In this document: piece after piece, positions 1 to 5,720 of the stretch
Position numbering within the stretch: the first letter of the stretch is position 1
Layout of the letters: each line of letters starts with the position of its first letter
Assembly (NCBI GenBank): GCA_023433185.1
Contig: JAEZEN010000535.1
Location: forward strand, 1 to 9,967
Origin: Pseudomonadota bacterium
GTDB lineage: Bacteria; Pseudomonadota; Alphaproteobacteria; Rhizobiales; Kaistiaceae
Reading direction: 5' to 3'
Length of the DNA stretch: 9,967 nt
Translations under genes and position numbers: made by a program
The notes under the pieces: generated by a model
The model's input: only the letters and a program-made list of their open reading frames with translations
Database searches by the model: none
Told to the model about the DNA's origin: nothing

Positions 1-1423
1 GGACGACACCTACCGGCTGTCCGACGCCCAGGCGCGCGCCATTCTCGAGCTGCGGCTCGCCCGTCTCACGGCGCTCGGCCGTGAGGAGATCGCCGAGGAA
101 CTCGAGAAGCTCGCCGCCGAGATCAAGGATTACCTCGACATCCTCCGCTCGCGGCAGCGCATCCGCCAGATCATCAAGGACGAGCTCAAGGCGATCCGCG
201 ACGATTTCGCCACGCCGCGCCGGACCGAGCTGCTGGACGGCGGTGCCGACCTCGACGACGAGGACCTCATCGCCCGCGAGGACATGGTGGTCACCGTCAC
301 GCATGCGGGCTGGATCAAGCGCGTCCCGCTGGACACCTACCGGGCGCAGCAGCGCGGCGGCAAGGGCCGCTCCGGCATGGCGACCAGGGATGAGGATTTC
401 GTCACCCGCGTCTTCGTCGCCAACACGCATACGCCGGTGCTGTTCTTCACCTCGCGTGGCCAGGTCTACAAGGAGAAGGTCTGGCGGATGCCGCTCGCCC
501 AGCCGCAATCGCGCGGCAAGGCGCTGATCAACCTCCTGCCGCTGTCGCCCGGCGAGCGGATCACGACGATCATGCCGCTGCCCGAGGATGAGGCGAGCTG
601 GCAGACGCTCGACGTGATGTTCGCGACCACCGGCGGCACGGTGCGGCGGAACAAGCTCGGCGATTTCGTGCAGGTCAACCGCGCCGGCAAGATCGCCATG
701 AAGCTGGGCGAGGGCGAGGAGATCCTGTCGGTCGACACCTGCACCGAGAACGACGACATCCTGCTGACCACCGCCGCGGGCCAGTGCGTGCGCTTCCCGG
801 TGCCCGAGGTGCGGGTCTTCCAGGGGCGGGATTCCATGGGCGTGCGGGGGATCGCGCTCGCCAATGGCGATCGCGTCATCTCGATGGCCGTGCTGGGCCA
901 TTTCGAGGCGGCACCGGCGGAGCGCGAGGCCTATATCAAGCTGAGCCGGGCTGTCCGCGGCGAGGCCGAGCCCGACGAGGCGGCTGCCGTCGACGGCGAG
1001 GAGGATGAGGCCGACGCCCCCACGGAGGGCGGGACGCTGAGCCAGGAGCGCTACGCGGAGATGAGCGCCGCCGAGCAGTTCGTACTCGCCGTATCGGAAA
1101 AGGGCTACGGCAAGCGGACATCGTCCTTCGAGTACCGGACGACCCGCCGCGGCGGGAAGGGCATCGTCGCCATGGCCGTCAACGACCGGAACGGGCCGCT
1201 CGTCGCCGCCTTTCCGGTCGAGGACGCCGACCAGATCATCTGCATCACCGACGGCGGACAGACCATCCGCATGCCGGTCGGGGGCGAGAACAAGCCGGTG
1301 CGCATCGCCGGCCGCGGCACCCAGGGCGTGCGGCTGTTCGATACCCAGGGCGAGAAGATCGTGTCGGTCGAGCACGTCGCCGGCGAGGCAGCGACGGGCG
1401 GCGAGGACGAAGAGGCAGGCTGA
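1..1423 (+). CDS. gyrA: DNA gyrase subunit A, C-terminal part (5' end outside window)
   Basis: This is the 3' half of the GyrA reading frame. It is open from base 2 and ends at TGA 1421-1423, giving 473 visible residues of a protein usually near 900. GyrA is the breakage-reunion subunit of gyrase, which introduces negative supercoils together with GyrB. The first ~80 residues match the end of the coiled-coil tower (LSDAQARAILELRLARLT, then a charged helix). The rest is the DNA-wrapping beta-pinwheel. The GyrA box, QRGGKG, is encoded at 350-367; it distinguishes gyrase from topoisomerase IV ParC. A related RRGGKG repeat lies near 1147-1164, and the last blade has TDGGQTIRMPV. An acidic insert (about 962-1035) sits between blades, and the protein ends in an acidic tail. 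The catalytic tyrosine is upstream of the window. A terminator follows the stop, so this is the end of a transcript. I am very sure of the identity. Confidence 0.97.
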   Translation, partial: DDTYRLSDAQARAILELRLARLTALGREEIAEELEKLAAEIKDYLDILRSRQRIRQIIKDELKAIRDDFATPRRTELLDGGADLDDEDLIAREDMVVTVTHAGWIKRVPLDTYRAQQRGGKGRSGMATRDEDFVTRVFVANTHTPVLFFTSRGQVYKEKVWRMPLAQPQSRGKALINLLPLSPGERITTIMPLPEDEASWQTLDVMFATTGGTVRRNKLGDFVQVNRAGKIAMKLGEGEEILSVDTCTENDDILLTTAAGQCVRFPVPEVRVFQGRDSMGVRGIALANGDRVISMAVLGHFEAAPAEREAYIKLSRAVRGEAEPDEAAAVDGEEDEADAPTEGGTLSQERYAEMSAAEQFVLAVSEKGYGKRTSSFEYRTTRRGGKGIVAMAVNDRNGPLVAAFPVEDADQIICITDGGQTIRMPVGGENKPVRIAGRGTQGVRLFDTQGEKIVSVEHVAGEAATGGEDEEAG

Positions 1424-1493
1424 GGTCCGCCGCCGGGCGTCCCGGTGCCTCGGGGCGCGTTCGGCGACCCCTCGACCTTGCAGGGACAGGAAC

Positions 1494-1533
1494 GAAAGAA
1501 GCCGCCGGGGGGTTCCGGCGGCTCTTTCTTTCT
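1494..1533. terminator. Rho-independent terminator after gyrA, probably bidirectional
   Basis: A perfect 8-bp stem GCCGCCGG (1501-1508) / CCGGCGGC (1515-1522) has a six-base GGGGTT loop. With A1500 bulged, it extends through GAAAGA (1494-1499) pairing with TCTTTC (1523-1528). A T-rich run follows to 1533. On the minus strand the same stem is followed by TTCTTTCGTT, so it can also end transcripts from the minus-strand genes whose last stop is at 1584. The rest of 1424-1583 shows no gene. Confidence 0.88.
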
Positions 1534-1583
1534 GGGGATCGCCTGGAGGTCGGTCCGGCGAACCAGTCGAACTGAATGGGAAG

Positions 1584-1817
1584 CTACTGGACCAGCGTTT
1601 CAGCCGGTACCCGGGCGAGGACCGAAACCCCGTCCCCGCGCTCCTCGACCGTCACGAAGTCGACCGTCGGCGCCCGTTCGCTGACCACCGGAAGCAGCAG
1701 GTCGGCCTTGGGGGCGACCGTGGCCTCCGGATCGTACTTCGCCGCGCTGGCGATACCGACGGCAATGGTCGCTGCGACGCTGGTCGCGATGATGGTGGTG
1801 TGGAGCCAGATCGTCAT
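1584..1817 (-). CDS. small exported or membrane-anchored hypothetical protein
   Basis: This encodes a 77-residue protein that I do not recognise. Residues 1-27 form an uncleaved anchor or signal peptide: a short N-terminus, then a hydrophobic Ala/Ile/Val stretch ending in GIASAA. The remainder is a soluble tail that should lie in the periplasm. I chose ATG at 1815-1817 because GGAGG (plus 1827-1831) sits nine bases upstream. An in-frame ATG at 1908-1910 would add 31 residues including an LRRR cluster. Those codons are rich in A/T at third positions, unlike the neighbours, and that start lacks a well-spaced ribosome site. The gene ends with TAG at 1584-1586, facing the gyrA terminator. It lies 122 bases downstream of another small exported-protein gene on the same strand, and both have a GGAAC-type element upstream. 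It is probably real, with no assigned function. Confidence 0.6.
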   Translation of the reverse strand: MTIWLHTTIIATSVAATIAVGIASAAKYDPEATVAPKADLLLPVVSERAPTVDFVTVEERGDGVSVLARVPAETLVQ

Positions 1818-1868
1818 CTTCCATATCCTCCGGCGAAGTAGGGTCGTCCGTCCCGTCTCCGCTTCATC

Positions 1869-1894
1869 AATGCCGAAACCGTCTGAAGGGTTCC
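1869..1894 (-). promoter_or_regulatory. possible EcfG-type (general stress) promoter for the 1584-1817 gene
   Basis: On the minus strand GGAAC (plus 1890-1894) is followed after exactly 17 bases by CATT (plus 1869-1872), then GA. The alphaproteobacterial EcfG consensus is GGAAC, 16-17 bases, CGTT. The -35 half is perfect and the -10 half differs at one base. The start codon is about 50 bases downstream. The same arrangement occurs upstream of the neighbouring small gene, which is the main reason for listing it. Confidence 0.35.
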
Positions 1895-1939
1895 GGTATG
1901 TGTGGTTCATCCTGCGTTCAGCTTCGCGGGACCTTGCGG

Positions 1940-2227
1940 CTACTCGAACGCGATCTCGAAACGCTCGCTCAGGCCATTGGCGGCCACGACAGCCCGCGCC
2001 GACGGCGCCTCGCTGCCGATGGCGATCATGCGCACGCTGGCATGACCGGCACCGTCGAGGCACTCGGTCGGGATGTTCGGCCAGGCAGCCGTGGCGCAGA
2101 TTTCTGCGGTCGTGGGAGCCTCGCGGGTTTCGCCGCTGAGCGTGGCACCGGCCACCGCAGCCGCCGCGGTCGCCGAGACGGCGACGGCAACAAAGAACTT
2201 GCGGGTGCGCGTGATCATCTTCTTCAT
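1940..2227 (-). CDS. small secreted protein with CxxxxWPNIPxxCL motif
   Basis: This encodes a 95-residue protein beginning MKKMITRTRKFF. It has a classic signal peptide: basic residues 2-10, then a hydrophobic Ala/Val core to about residue 28. The probable cleavage is near GATLSG, so export to the periplasm is expected. The mature part contains C44, W49-P50, N51-I52-P53 and C56-L57. I associate this C...WPxI...CL pattern with small exported proteins of unknown function in Rhizobiales; the two cysteines could form a disulfide. ATG 2225-2227 is preferred because the signal peptide starts there. A second ATG three codons on, and an in-frame start at 2269, are possible, and no strong ribosome site separates them. 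The stop is TAG 1940-1942. The gene is divergent from coaD. Function is unknown. Confidence 0.7.
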   Translation of the reverse strand: MKKMITRTRKFFVAVAVSATAAAAVAGATLSGETREAPTTAEICATAAWPNIPTECLDGAGHASVRMIAIGSEAPSARAVVAANGLSERFEIAFE

Positions 2228-2267
2228 CCCAACTTCGGTCAGACAGACTTGGCGTTCGCGACCATTC

Positions 2268-2293
2268 AATCTTGTTGGCAGGGAGATAGTTCC
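2268..2293 (-). promoter_or_regulatory. possible EcfG-type promoter for the 1940-2227 gene
   Basis: On the minus strand GGAAC (plus 2289-2293), 17 bases, then GATT (plus 2268-2271), followed by GA. The -35 element is a perfect match to the EcfG consensus and the -10 differs in two of four bases. It lies about 40 bases before the chosen ATG. The spacing is identical to the element in front of the companion small gene. No convincing sigma-70 promoter was seen for this gene. Confidence 0.38.
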
Positions 2294-2309
2294 CGCACAG
2301 CTCCGCTAC

Positions 2310-2325
2310 AGTGACGCACATCACA
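2310..2325. promoter_or_regulatory. CRP/FNR-family-like operator palindrome
   Basis: AGTGA (2310-2314), six bases, TCACA (2321-2325). Read on the minus strand this is TGTGA-N6-TCACT, nine of ten positions matching the CRP half-site pattern TGTGA-N6-TCACA. It lies between the divergent small exported-protein gene and coaD. Its centre is about 25 bases upstream of the proposed GGAAC -35 box, a position compatible with activation of the minus-strand gene. The binding protein is not identified by anything in the window. Confidence 0.35.
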
Positions 2326-2395
2326 AAGCTGGTGTGGCAGCGATCACAACCCCAATGAACCTTTCGTAATCTCCGGTAACGCCTCCGTGTCCGCC

Positions 2396-2424
2396 TTGTC
2401 GCGCGGTGCGCGAGCCGCTAGAAC
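2396..2424 (+). promoter_or_regulatory. sigma-70 type promoter of coaD
   Basis: -35 TTGTCG (2396-2401), a 17-base spacer, -10 TAGAAC (2419-2424) preceded by C. This fits the usual alphaproteobacterial CTTGnC ... CTAnAA pattern. Transcription would start near 2431, giving a leader of about 40 bases before the coaD ATG. Confidence 0.55.
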
Positions 2425-2436
2425 TCGCCGCGACCA

Positions 2437-2452
2437 GCCGCCCCGGGGCGGC
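2437..2452. promoter_or_regulatory. perfect 16-bp palindrome in the coaD leader
   Basis: GCCGCCCC (2437-2444) is followed directly by its reverse complement GGGGCGGC (2445-2452). It lies just inside the predicted transcript and ends 18 bases before the coaD ATG. In RNA it would form a very GC-rich hairpin; as DNA it could be a repressor site. There is no T-run, so it is not a terminator. Confidence 0.45.
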
Positions 2453-2470
2453 GCCTGCGAGATTCCCCCG

Positions 2471-2965
2471 ATGTCGCGAACCGCGCTCTACCCGGGCAGC
2501 TTCGACCCGATGACCAACGGGCACCTGGATGTCCTTGCCGGCGCGCTTGCCCTCGCCGATGCCGTGATCGTTGCCATCGGCGTCCATCCCTCCAAGAAGC
2601 CGATGTTCGAACTCGAGGAGCGCCGGGCCATGATCGTCGAGGCGGCGGCAGCGATTCCGGGGGCGGCCGGGCGGGTGACGATCGAGACCTTCGACGGGCT
2701 GGTCGTCGATGCGGCCCGCGCGCTTGGCGCCGGGATCATCGTGCGGGGCCTCCGCGACGCCGCCGATTTCGACTACGAGATGCAGATGGCCGGCATGAAC
2801 GGCGCCATGGCGCCCGAGGTCCGGACGGTCTTCCTGCCCGCGTCGCCCCGCACCCGCCACATCACCGCCACGCTTGTCCGTCAGATCGCCGCAATGGGCG
2901 GCGACGTCTCGCCCTTCGTCCCGGACACCGTCGCGGCACGGATCGCCCGGAAGTTACCACGCTGA
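2471..2965 (+). CDS. coaD: pantetheine-phosphate adenylyltransferase (PPAT)
   Basis: CoaD transfers AMP from ATP to 4'-phosphopantetheine, giving dephospho-CoA, the penultimate step of coenzyme A synthesis in the cytoplasm. The 164-residue length fits the family (about 160-170). The N-terminus has [16 protein letters not shown], with the nucleotidyltransferase T15-x-G-H18 signature. [12 protein letters not shown] (about residues 92-103) matches the conserved substrate and ATP-binding segment. The C-terminal [21 protein letters not shown] is the family's (I/S)SSxLVREIA...GGDVSxFVP block. I chose ATG 2471 because the conserved sequence begins four codons later. Upstream in-frame codons from 2387 include the promoter and leader palindrome. 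The ribosome site is weak (GCGAG). The gene is transcribed with or just ahead of the two cyclophilins. Confidence 0.96.
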   Translation: MSRTALYPGSFDPMTNGHLDVLAGALALADAVIVAIGVHPSKKPMFELEERRAMIVEAAAAIPGAAGRVTIETFDGLVVDAARALGAGIIVRGLRDAADFDYEMQMAGMNGAMAPEVRTVFLPASPRTRHITATLVRQIAAMGGDVSPFVPDTVAARIARKLPR

Positions 2966-3160
2966 GCGCAGGACACCGATGACGCGCCCTGACCTCCGGA
3001 CCGCGGCGGGCCTTGCGGCTTCGCCGGCCGCTTCGGGCGATGCCCGCGCGATCGCGGGGATCGGTGGGCGCGGCGCTCGGCCATGCCGGTCCATGCCGGC
3101 CGTCTCCGCGTCCTCGGCGAGGACGTCCACCCGATCGCTTTTTTCACCAGAGGATGAGTG
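2966..3160. other. intergenic stretch between coaD and the first cyclophilin gene
   Basis: These 195 bases are dense in GC hairpins. CCCGCG (3043-3048) / CGCGGG (3053-3058) has a CGAT loop and competes with an overlapping GGGC-GAT-GCCC stem. CGTCCTC (3109-3115) / GAGGACG (3119-3125) has a GGC loop. CCATGCCGG is directly repeated at about 3081-3099. A run of six T (3139-3144) follows the last stem, but 13 bases away, so it is not a standard terminator. A ribosome site AGAGG precedes the next start. A 60-codon open frame (2979-3161) crosses the region but has no recognisable protein character. Confidence 0.5.
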
Positions 3161-3691
3161 ATGTTCCGCAACCTGTTCGTAGCAATCTGCTTCCTGTTCG
3201 CGGCACTGCCCGCCGGGGCTCAGGATTATGATCCCGAGAACACGCTGCTGATGCAGCTCGACAGCGGCACCGTGGTGATCCGGCTGCGGCCCGATCTCGC
3301 GCCCAATCATGTCGACCGGGTCAAGGAACTGACCCGCGAGGGCTTCTATGACGGCACGCCGTTCCACCGCGTCATCGAGGGCTTCATGGCGCAGGGCGGG
3401 GACCCGACCGGCACCGGGATGGGCGGCTCCAACCGGCCCGACCTCGGCGCCGAGTTCACCGAGACCAATTTCGGCCGCGGCGTCATCGGTGCCGCCCGCA
3501 CGCAGGACCCGAACAGCGCCAACTCGCAGTTCTTCATCTGCTTCCAGGACTGCTCGTTCCTCAACGGCCAATACACCGTGTGGGGCGAGGTCATCGAGGG
3601 CATGAGCCTCGTCGACCAGATCAAGCGCGGCGAGCCGGTTCCGGACCCCGACCGCATCGTCACGATGCGCGTCGCCGCCGACACCAACTGA
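3161..3691 (+). CDS. exported cyclophilin-type peptidyl-prolyl cis-trans isomerase
   Basis: This is a 176-residue cyclophilin that catalyses cis-trans isomerisation of Xaa-Pro bonds during protein folding. Residues 1-20 are a signal peptide (MFRN, hydrophobic FVAICFLFAALP, AGA before Gln21), so the enzyme should act in the periplasm. The cyclophilin fold follows, with the active site as F69-H... in PFHR70, FMAQ (75-78) GGD, SQFF (122-125) and W141 in YTVWGEV. ATG 3161 is favoured over the adjacent in-frame GTG at 3158 because AGAGG (3149-3153) is seven bases before it. Cys127 and Cys131 lie in FFICFQDC. The next gene, 32 bases on, is a paralogue without a signal peptide. The pair resembles the periplasmic/cytoplasmic PpiA/PpiB division of labour. 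I leave the symbol blank because ppi naming varies in this group. Confidence 0.93.
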   Translation: MFRNLFVAICFLFAALPAGAQDYDPENTLLMQLDSGTVVIRLRPDLAPNHVDRVKELTREGFYDGTPFHRVIEGFMAQGGDPTGTGMGGSNRPDLGAEFTETNFGRGVIGAARTQDPNSANSQFFICFQDCSFLNGQYTVWGEVIEGMSLVDQIKRGEPVPDPDRIVTMRVAADTN

Positions 3692-3723
3692 CGACCGAGA
3701 CCGACAGGAGAGACAGAGAGACC

Positions 3724-4194
3724 ATGGCCGACCTCGATCCCGAGAACACGCTCATCCTCGAAACCACCAAGGGCAAGGCGACCATCGCGCTCCGCCCGGA
3801 CCTCGCGCCGAACCACGTCGCGCGGATCAAGGAACTGGCTCGCGAGGGCTTCTATGACGGCACGCCGTTCCACCGGGTGATCGAGGGCTTCATGGCCCAG
3901 GGCGGCGACCCGACCGGCACCGGGATGGGTGGCTCGGGCAAGAAGCTCAAGGCCGAGTTCAATGCCGGCAAGCATGTCCGCGGCACCTGCTCGATGGCCC
4001 GCGCCCAGAGCCCGGATTCGGCCGACAGCCAGTTCTTCATCTGCTTCGCCGACGCCTCGTTCCTCAACGGCCAGTACACGGTCTGGGGCGAAGTCGTGGA
4101 CGGCATGGACATGGTCGACCAGATCAAGCGCGGCGAGCCGGTGTCCGATCCGGACAGGATCGTCTCGATGAAGGTCCTCGCCGACGCCGCCTGA
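3724..4194 (+). CDS. ppiB: cytoplasmic cyclophilin-type peptidyl-prolyl cis-trans isomerase
   Basis: This is a 156-residue cyclophilin with no signal peptide, predicted to be a cytoplasmic prolyl isomerase. The N-terminus MADLDPENTLILETTKGK runs straight into the fold. Active-site positions are visible: H50-R51 in PFHR, F56-M-A-Q59 followed by GGD, SQFFI (102-106), and W121 in YTVWGEV. The tryptophan is the position that favours cyclosporin binding in this family; E. coli PpiB has Phe there. The start is ATG 3724. Purine-rich AGGAG (3706-3710) is 13 bases away and a GAGAG is closer, so the ribosome site is ordinary but slightly ambiguous. It lies 32 bases after the exported paralogue and is probably co-transcribed. 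A 95-base block (3841-3935) is nearly identical to 3335-3429 of that paralogue. Confidence 0.94.
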   Translation: MADLDPENTLILETTKGKATIALRPDLAPNHVARIKELAREGFYDGTPFHRVIEGFMAQGGDPTGTGMGGSGKKLKAEFNAGKHVRGTCSMARAQSPDSADSQFFICFADASFLNGQYTVWGEVVDGMDMVDQIKRGEPVSDPDRIVSMKVLADAA

Positions 4195-4198
4195 GCCC

Positions 4199-4226
4199 TT
4201 GGCCTGCCGCCCCGGTGTGCTATGAG
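4199..4226 (+). promoter_or_regulatory. probable sigma-70 promoter before the membrane-protein gene
   Basis: TTGGCC (4199-4204), 16 bases, TATGAG (4221-4226), preceded by C and G. This resembles the common alphaproteobacterial CTTGnC ... GCTATgA pattern. It starts just after the ppiB stop and gives a leader of about 24 bases to the ATG at 4257. It would drive the membrane protein and possibly queA-tgt. Confidence 0.42.
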
Positions 4227-4256
4227 CGCGCCGGGGCAACGGGGCAGGAGGCGGAG

Positions 4257-4631
4257 ATGGCGGACGGACGGTACGAGCGCGACGAATCCGGGAAGCGTGG
4301 GCCGGGTGCCCTGATCGCGGCCCTGATCCTCGTCGGGGTGGGCGTTCTGTTCCTCCTTCAGAACCTCGGCTATTCCATTCCCGGCAATCTGTGGTCGCTG
4401 CTGCTCCTGGTGCCGGCGACCTTCTCGCTCGCCGGCGCCCTCCGCAAGTACCGCGAGAAAGGCGGCCGCTTCGGGCCCGGCATGGCGGGGCCCCTGATCA
4501 GTGCGATCATCCTGATCGGCCTCACGGTGGTCTTCCTCCTCGACCTCCACATCGACTGGGGCCTGTTCCTACCGCTCCTCCTCATCGTCATCGGATTCGG
4601 CGTCTTCATGCAGTCGCTGGCGCGGAAGTGA
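4257..4631 (+). CDS. four-helix membrane protein, LiaI/LiaF-TM (DUF5668)-like
   Basis: This encodes a 124-residue inner-membrane protein. A charged N-terminus (1-15) is followed by hydrophobic segments at about 17-36, 44-63, 79-96 and 100-118. The pattern G..LIAALILVGVGVLFLLQNLG then W.LLLLVPA resembles the LiaI-LiaF-like transmembrane region family, in which each hairpin is a helix ending FLLxNLG and a second W/LxPLLLI helix. The second half repeats this design (GPLISAIILIGLTVVFLLDL ... LPLLLIVIGF), so the protein looks like an internal duplication. The connecting loop RKYREKGGRFG is basic and probably cytoplasmic. ATG 4257 is well supported by AGGAGG (4246-4251) five bases upstream. queA starts seven bases after the stop, suggesting co-transcription. 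The function is not known, and the family assignment is by pattern only. Confidence 0.8.
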   Translation: MADGRYERDESGKRGPGALIAALILVGVGVLFLLQNLGYSIPGNLWSLLLLVPATFSLAGALRKYREKGGRFGPGMAGPLISAIILIGLTVVFLLDLHIDWGLFLPLLLIVIGFGVFMQSLARK

Positions 4632-4637
4632 ACCGGG

Positions 4638-5720
4638 GTGCGGGTCGAGCTGTTCGACTTCGACCTCCCCGAGGCGTGCATCGCGCTCCGTCCCGCGCGG
4701 CCGCGCGATTCCGCCCGGATGCTCGTGGTCGCGCCGGGCAGGGGGCTCGACGACCGCCATGTCCGCGATCTTCCCGATCTGCTCGCGCCCGAAGACGTGC
4801 TCGTCGTCAACGACACCCGGGTGATCTCGGCGGAGCTTCATGGCGAGCGCTTTCGCGGCGGGAGCAGCGTCCCCGTCTCCGTGACCCTCTTCGAACGCCT
4901 CGATGGCGCGAGCTGGCGCGCCTTCGCGCGTCCGGGGCGCCGTTTGGCGCCCGGCGACCGGCTCCGCTTCGGCGCGCCGTCGGAGGGCGCGTGCCTCGTG
5001 GCAGGGCTCGATGCGACGGTTGACGCGAAGGCCGACGATGGCACCGTCACGCTTCGCTTCGACCTGGCGGCGCCGGTCCTCGACGAGGCGATCCACGCCA
5101 TCGGCCACATGCCGCTGCCGCCCTACATCGCCGCCCCCCCGCCGGAGGACGCCGAGGACCGCACCGACTACCAGACCGTCTTCGCCGCCGAGGAAGGCGC
5201 GGTCGCGGCGCCGACCGCAGGCCTCCACTTCACGGAAGAACTCCTCGCTCGCCTCGACGCCCGCGGCATCGCCGTCCGCACGGTGACGCTCCATGTCGGG
5301 CCGGGGACGTTCCTGCCGATGAAGGTCGAGGATACCGACGACCACCGCATGCATGCCGAATGGGGCACGGTCGGCGAAGACACGGCGGCGGCGCTCAACC
5401 GGGCGCGGGCGCGCGGCGGACGGATCGTCGCGGTCGGCACCACGTCGCTCCGGCTGCTCGAGTCGGCGGCCGGCGAGGATGGTATGATCCACCCCTTCGC
5501 CGGCGAGACGTCGATCTTCATCACGCCCGGCTACCGCTTCCGTGCCGTGGACCTGCTCATGACCAACTTCCACCTGCCGCGCTCGACGCTGTTCATGCTG
5601 GTGTCGGCCTTCTCCGGGCGCGAGACGATGCTCGCCGCCTACCGGCACGCGATCGACACCGGCTACCGGTTTTATTCCTATGGCGATGCCAGCCTTCTCC
5701 ATCCGGAGGCGGTGCGATGA
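4638..5720 (+). CDS. queA: S-adenosylmethionine:tRNA ribosyltransferase-isomerase
   Basis: QueA transfers and isomerises the ribosyl moiety of AdoMet onto 7-aminomethyl-7-deazaguanine in tRNA, forming epoxyqueuosine at wobble position 34. This is the step after Tgt. The 360 residues match the family length and blocks: [12 protein letters not shown] at the start, [36 protein letters not shown] followed by [31 protein letters not shown], and the C-terminal [17 protein letters not shown] ... [12 protein letters not shown]. The start is GTG 4638, since the conserved MRV...FDFDLP begins there and no ATG is nearby. GGAAG (4624-4628), inside the previous gene's end, is a possible ribosome site. The TGA stop overlaps the tgt ATG (ATGA at 5717-5720), so translation of the two queuosine enzymes is probably coupled. 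Confidence 0.97.
   Translation: MRVELFDFDLPEACIALRPARPRDSARMLVVAPGRGLDDRHVRDLPDLLAPEDVLVVNDTRVISAELHGERFRGGSSVPVSVTLFERLDGASWRAFARPGRRLAPGDRLRFGAPSEGACLVAGLDATVDAKADDGTVTLRFDLAAPVLDEAIHAIGHMPLPPYIAAPPPEDAEDRTDYQTVFAAEEGAVAAPTAGLHFTEELLARLDARGIAVRTVTLHVGPGTFLPMKVEDTDDHRMHAEWGTVGEDTAAALNRARARGGRIVAVGTTSLRLLESAAGEDGMIHPFAGETSIFITPGYRFRAVDLLMTNFHLPRSTLFMLVSAFSGRETMLAAYRHAIDTGYRFYSYGDASLLHPEAVR

Noticed and set aside
1818..1910. Upstream ATG at 1908-1910 as the start of the 1584-1817 gene
   Set aside because: Third positions of the extra codons are A/T-rich, no properly spaced ribosome site is present, and the candidate promoter would lie inside the coding sequence.
1584..2324. A single 246-codon minus-strand gene covering both small genes
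   Set aside because: The upstream two-thirds is an Arg-rich shadow of the 1940-2227 gene in another frame. Only the last 77 codons have a ribosome site and a hydrophobic anchor.
3109..3144. Rho-independent terminator before the exported cyclophilin
   Set aside because: The 7-bp stem and the six-T run are separated by 13 bases, and the T-run lies only five bases before the ribosome site of the next gene.
3346..4239. Minus-strand frame across both cyclophilin genes
   Set aside because: It contains the same segment twice only because the two plus-strand cyclophilins are paralogous. There is no ribosome site or protein character.
4569..5702. Long minus-strand open frame opposite queA
   Set aside because: It mirrors queA codons in a high-GC genome. 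The product is a His/Arg/Asp/Glu-rich string with no motif, while queA on the plus strand is certain.
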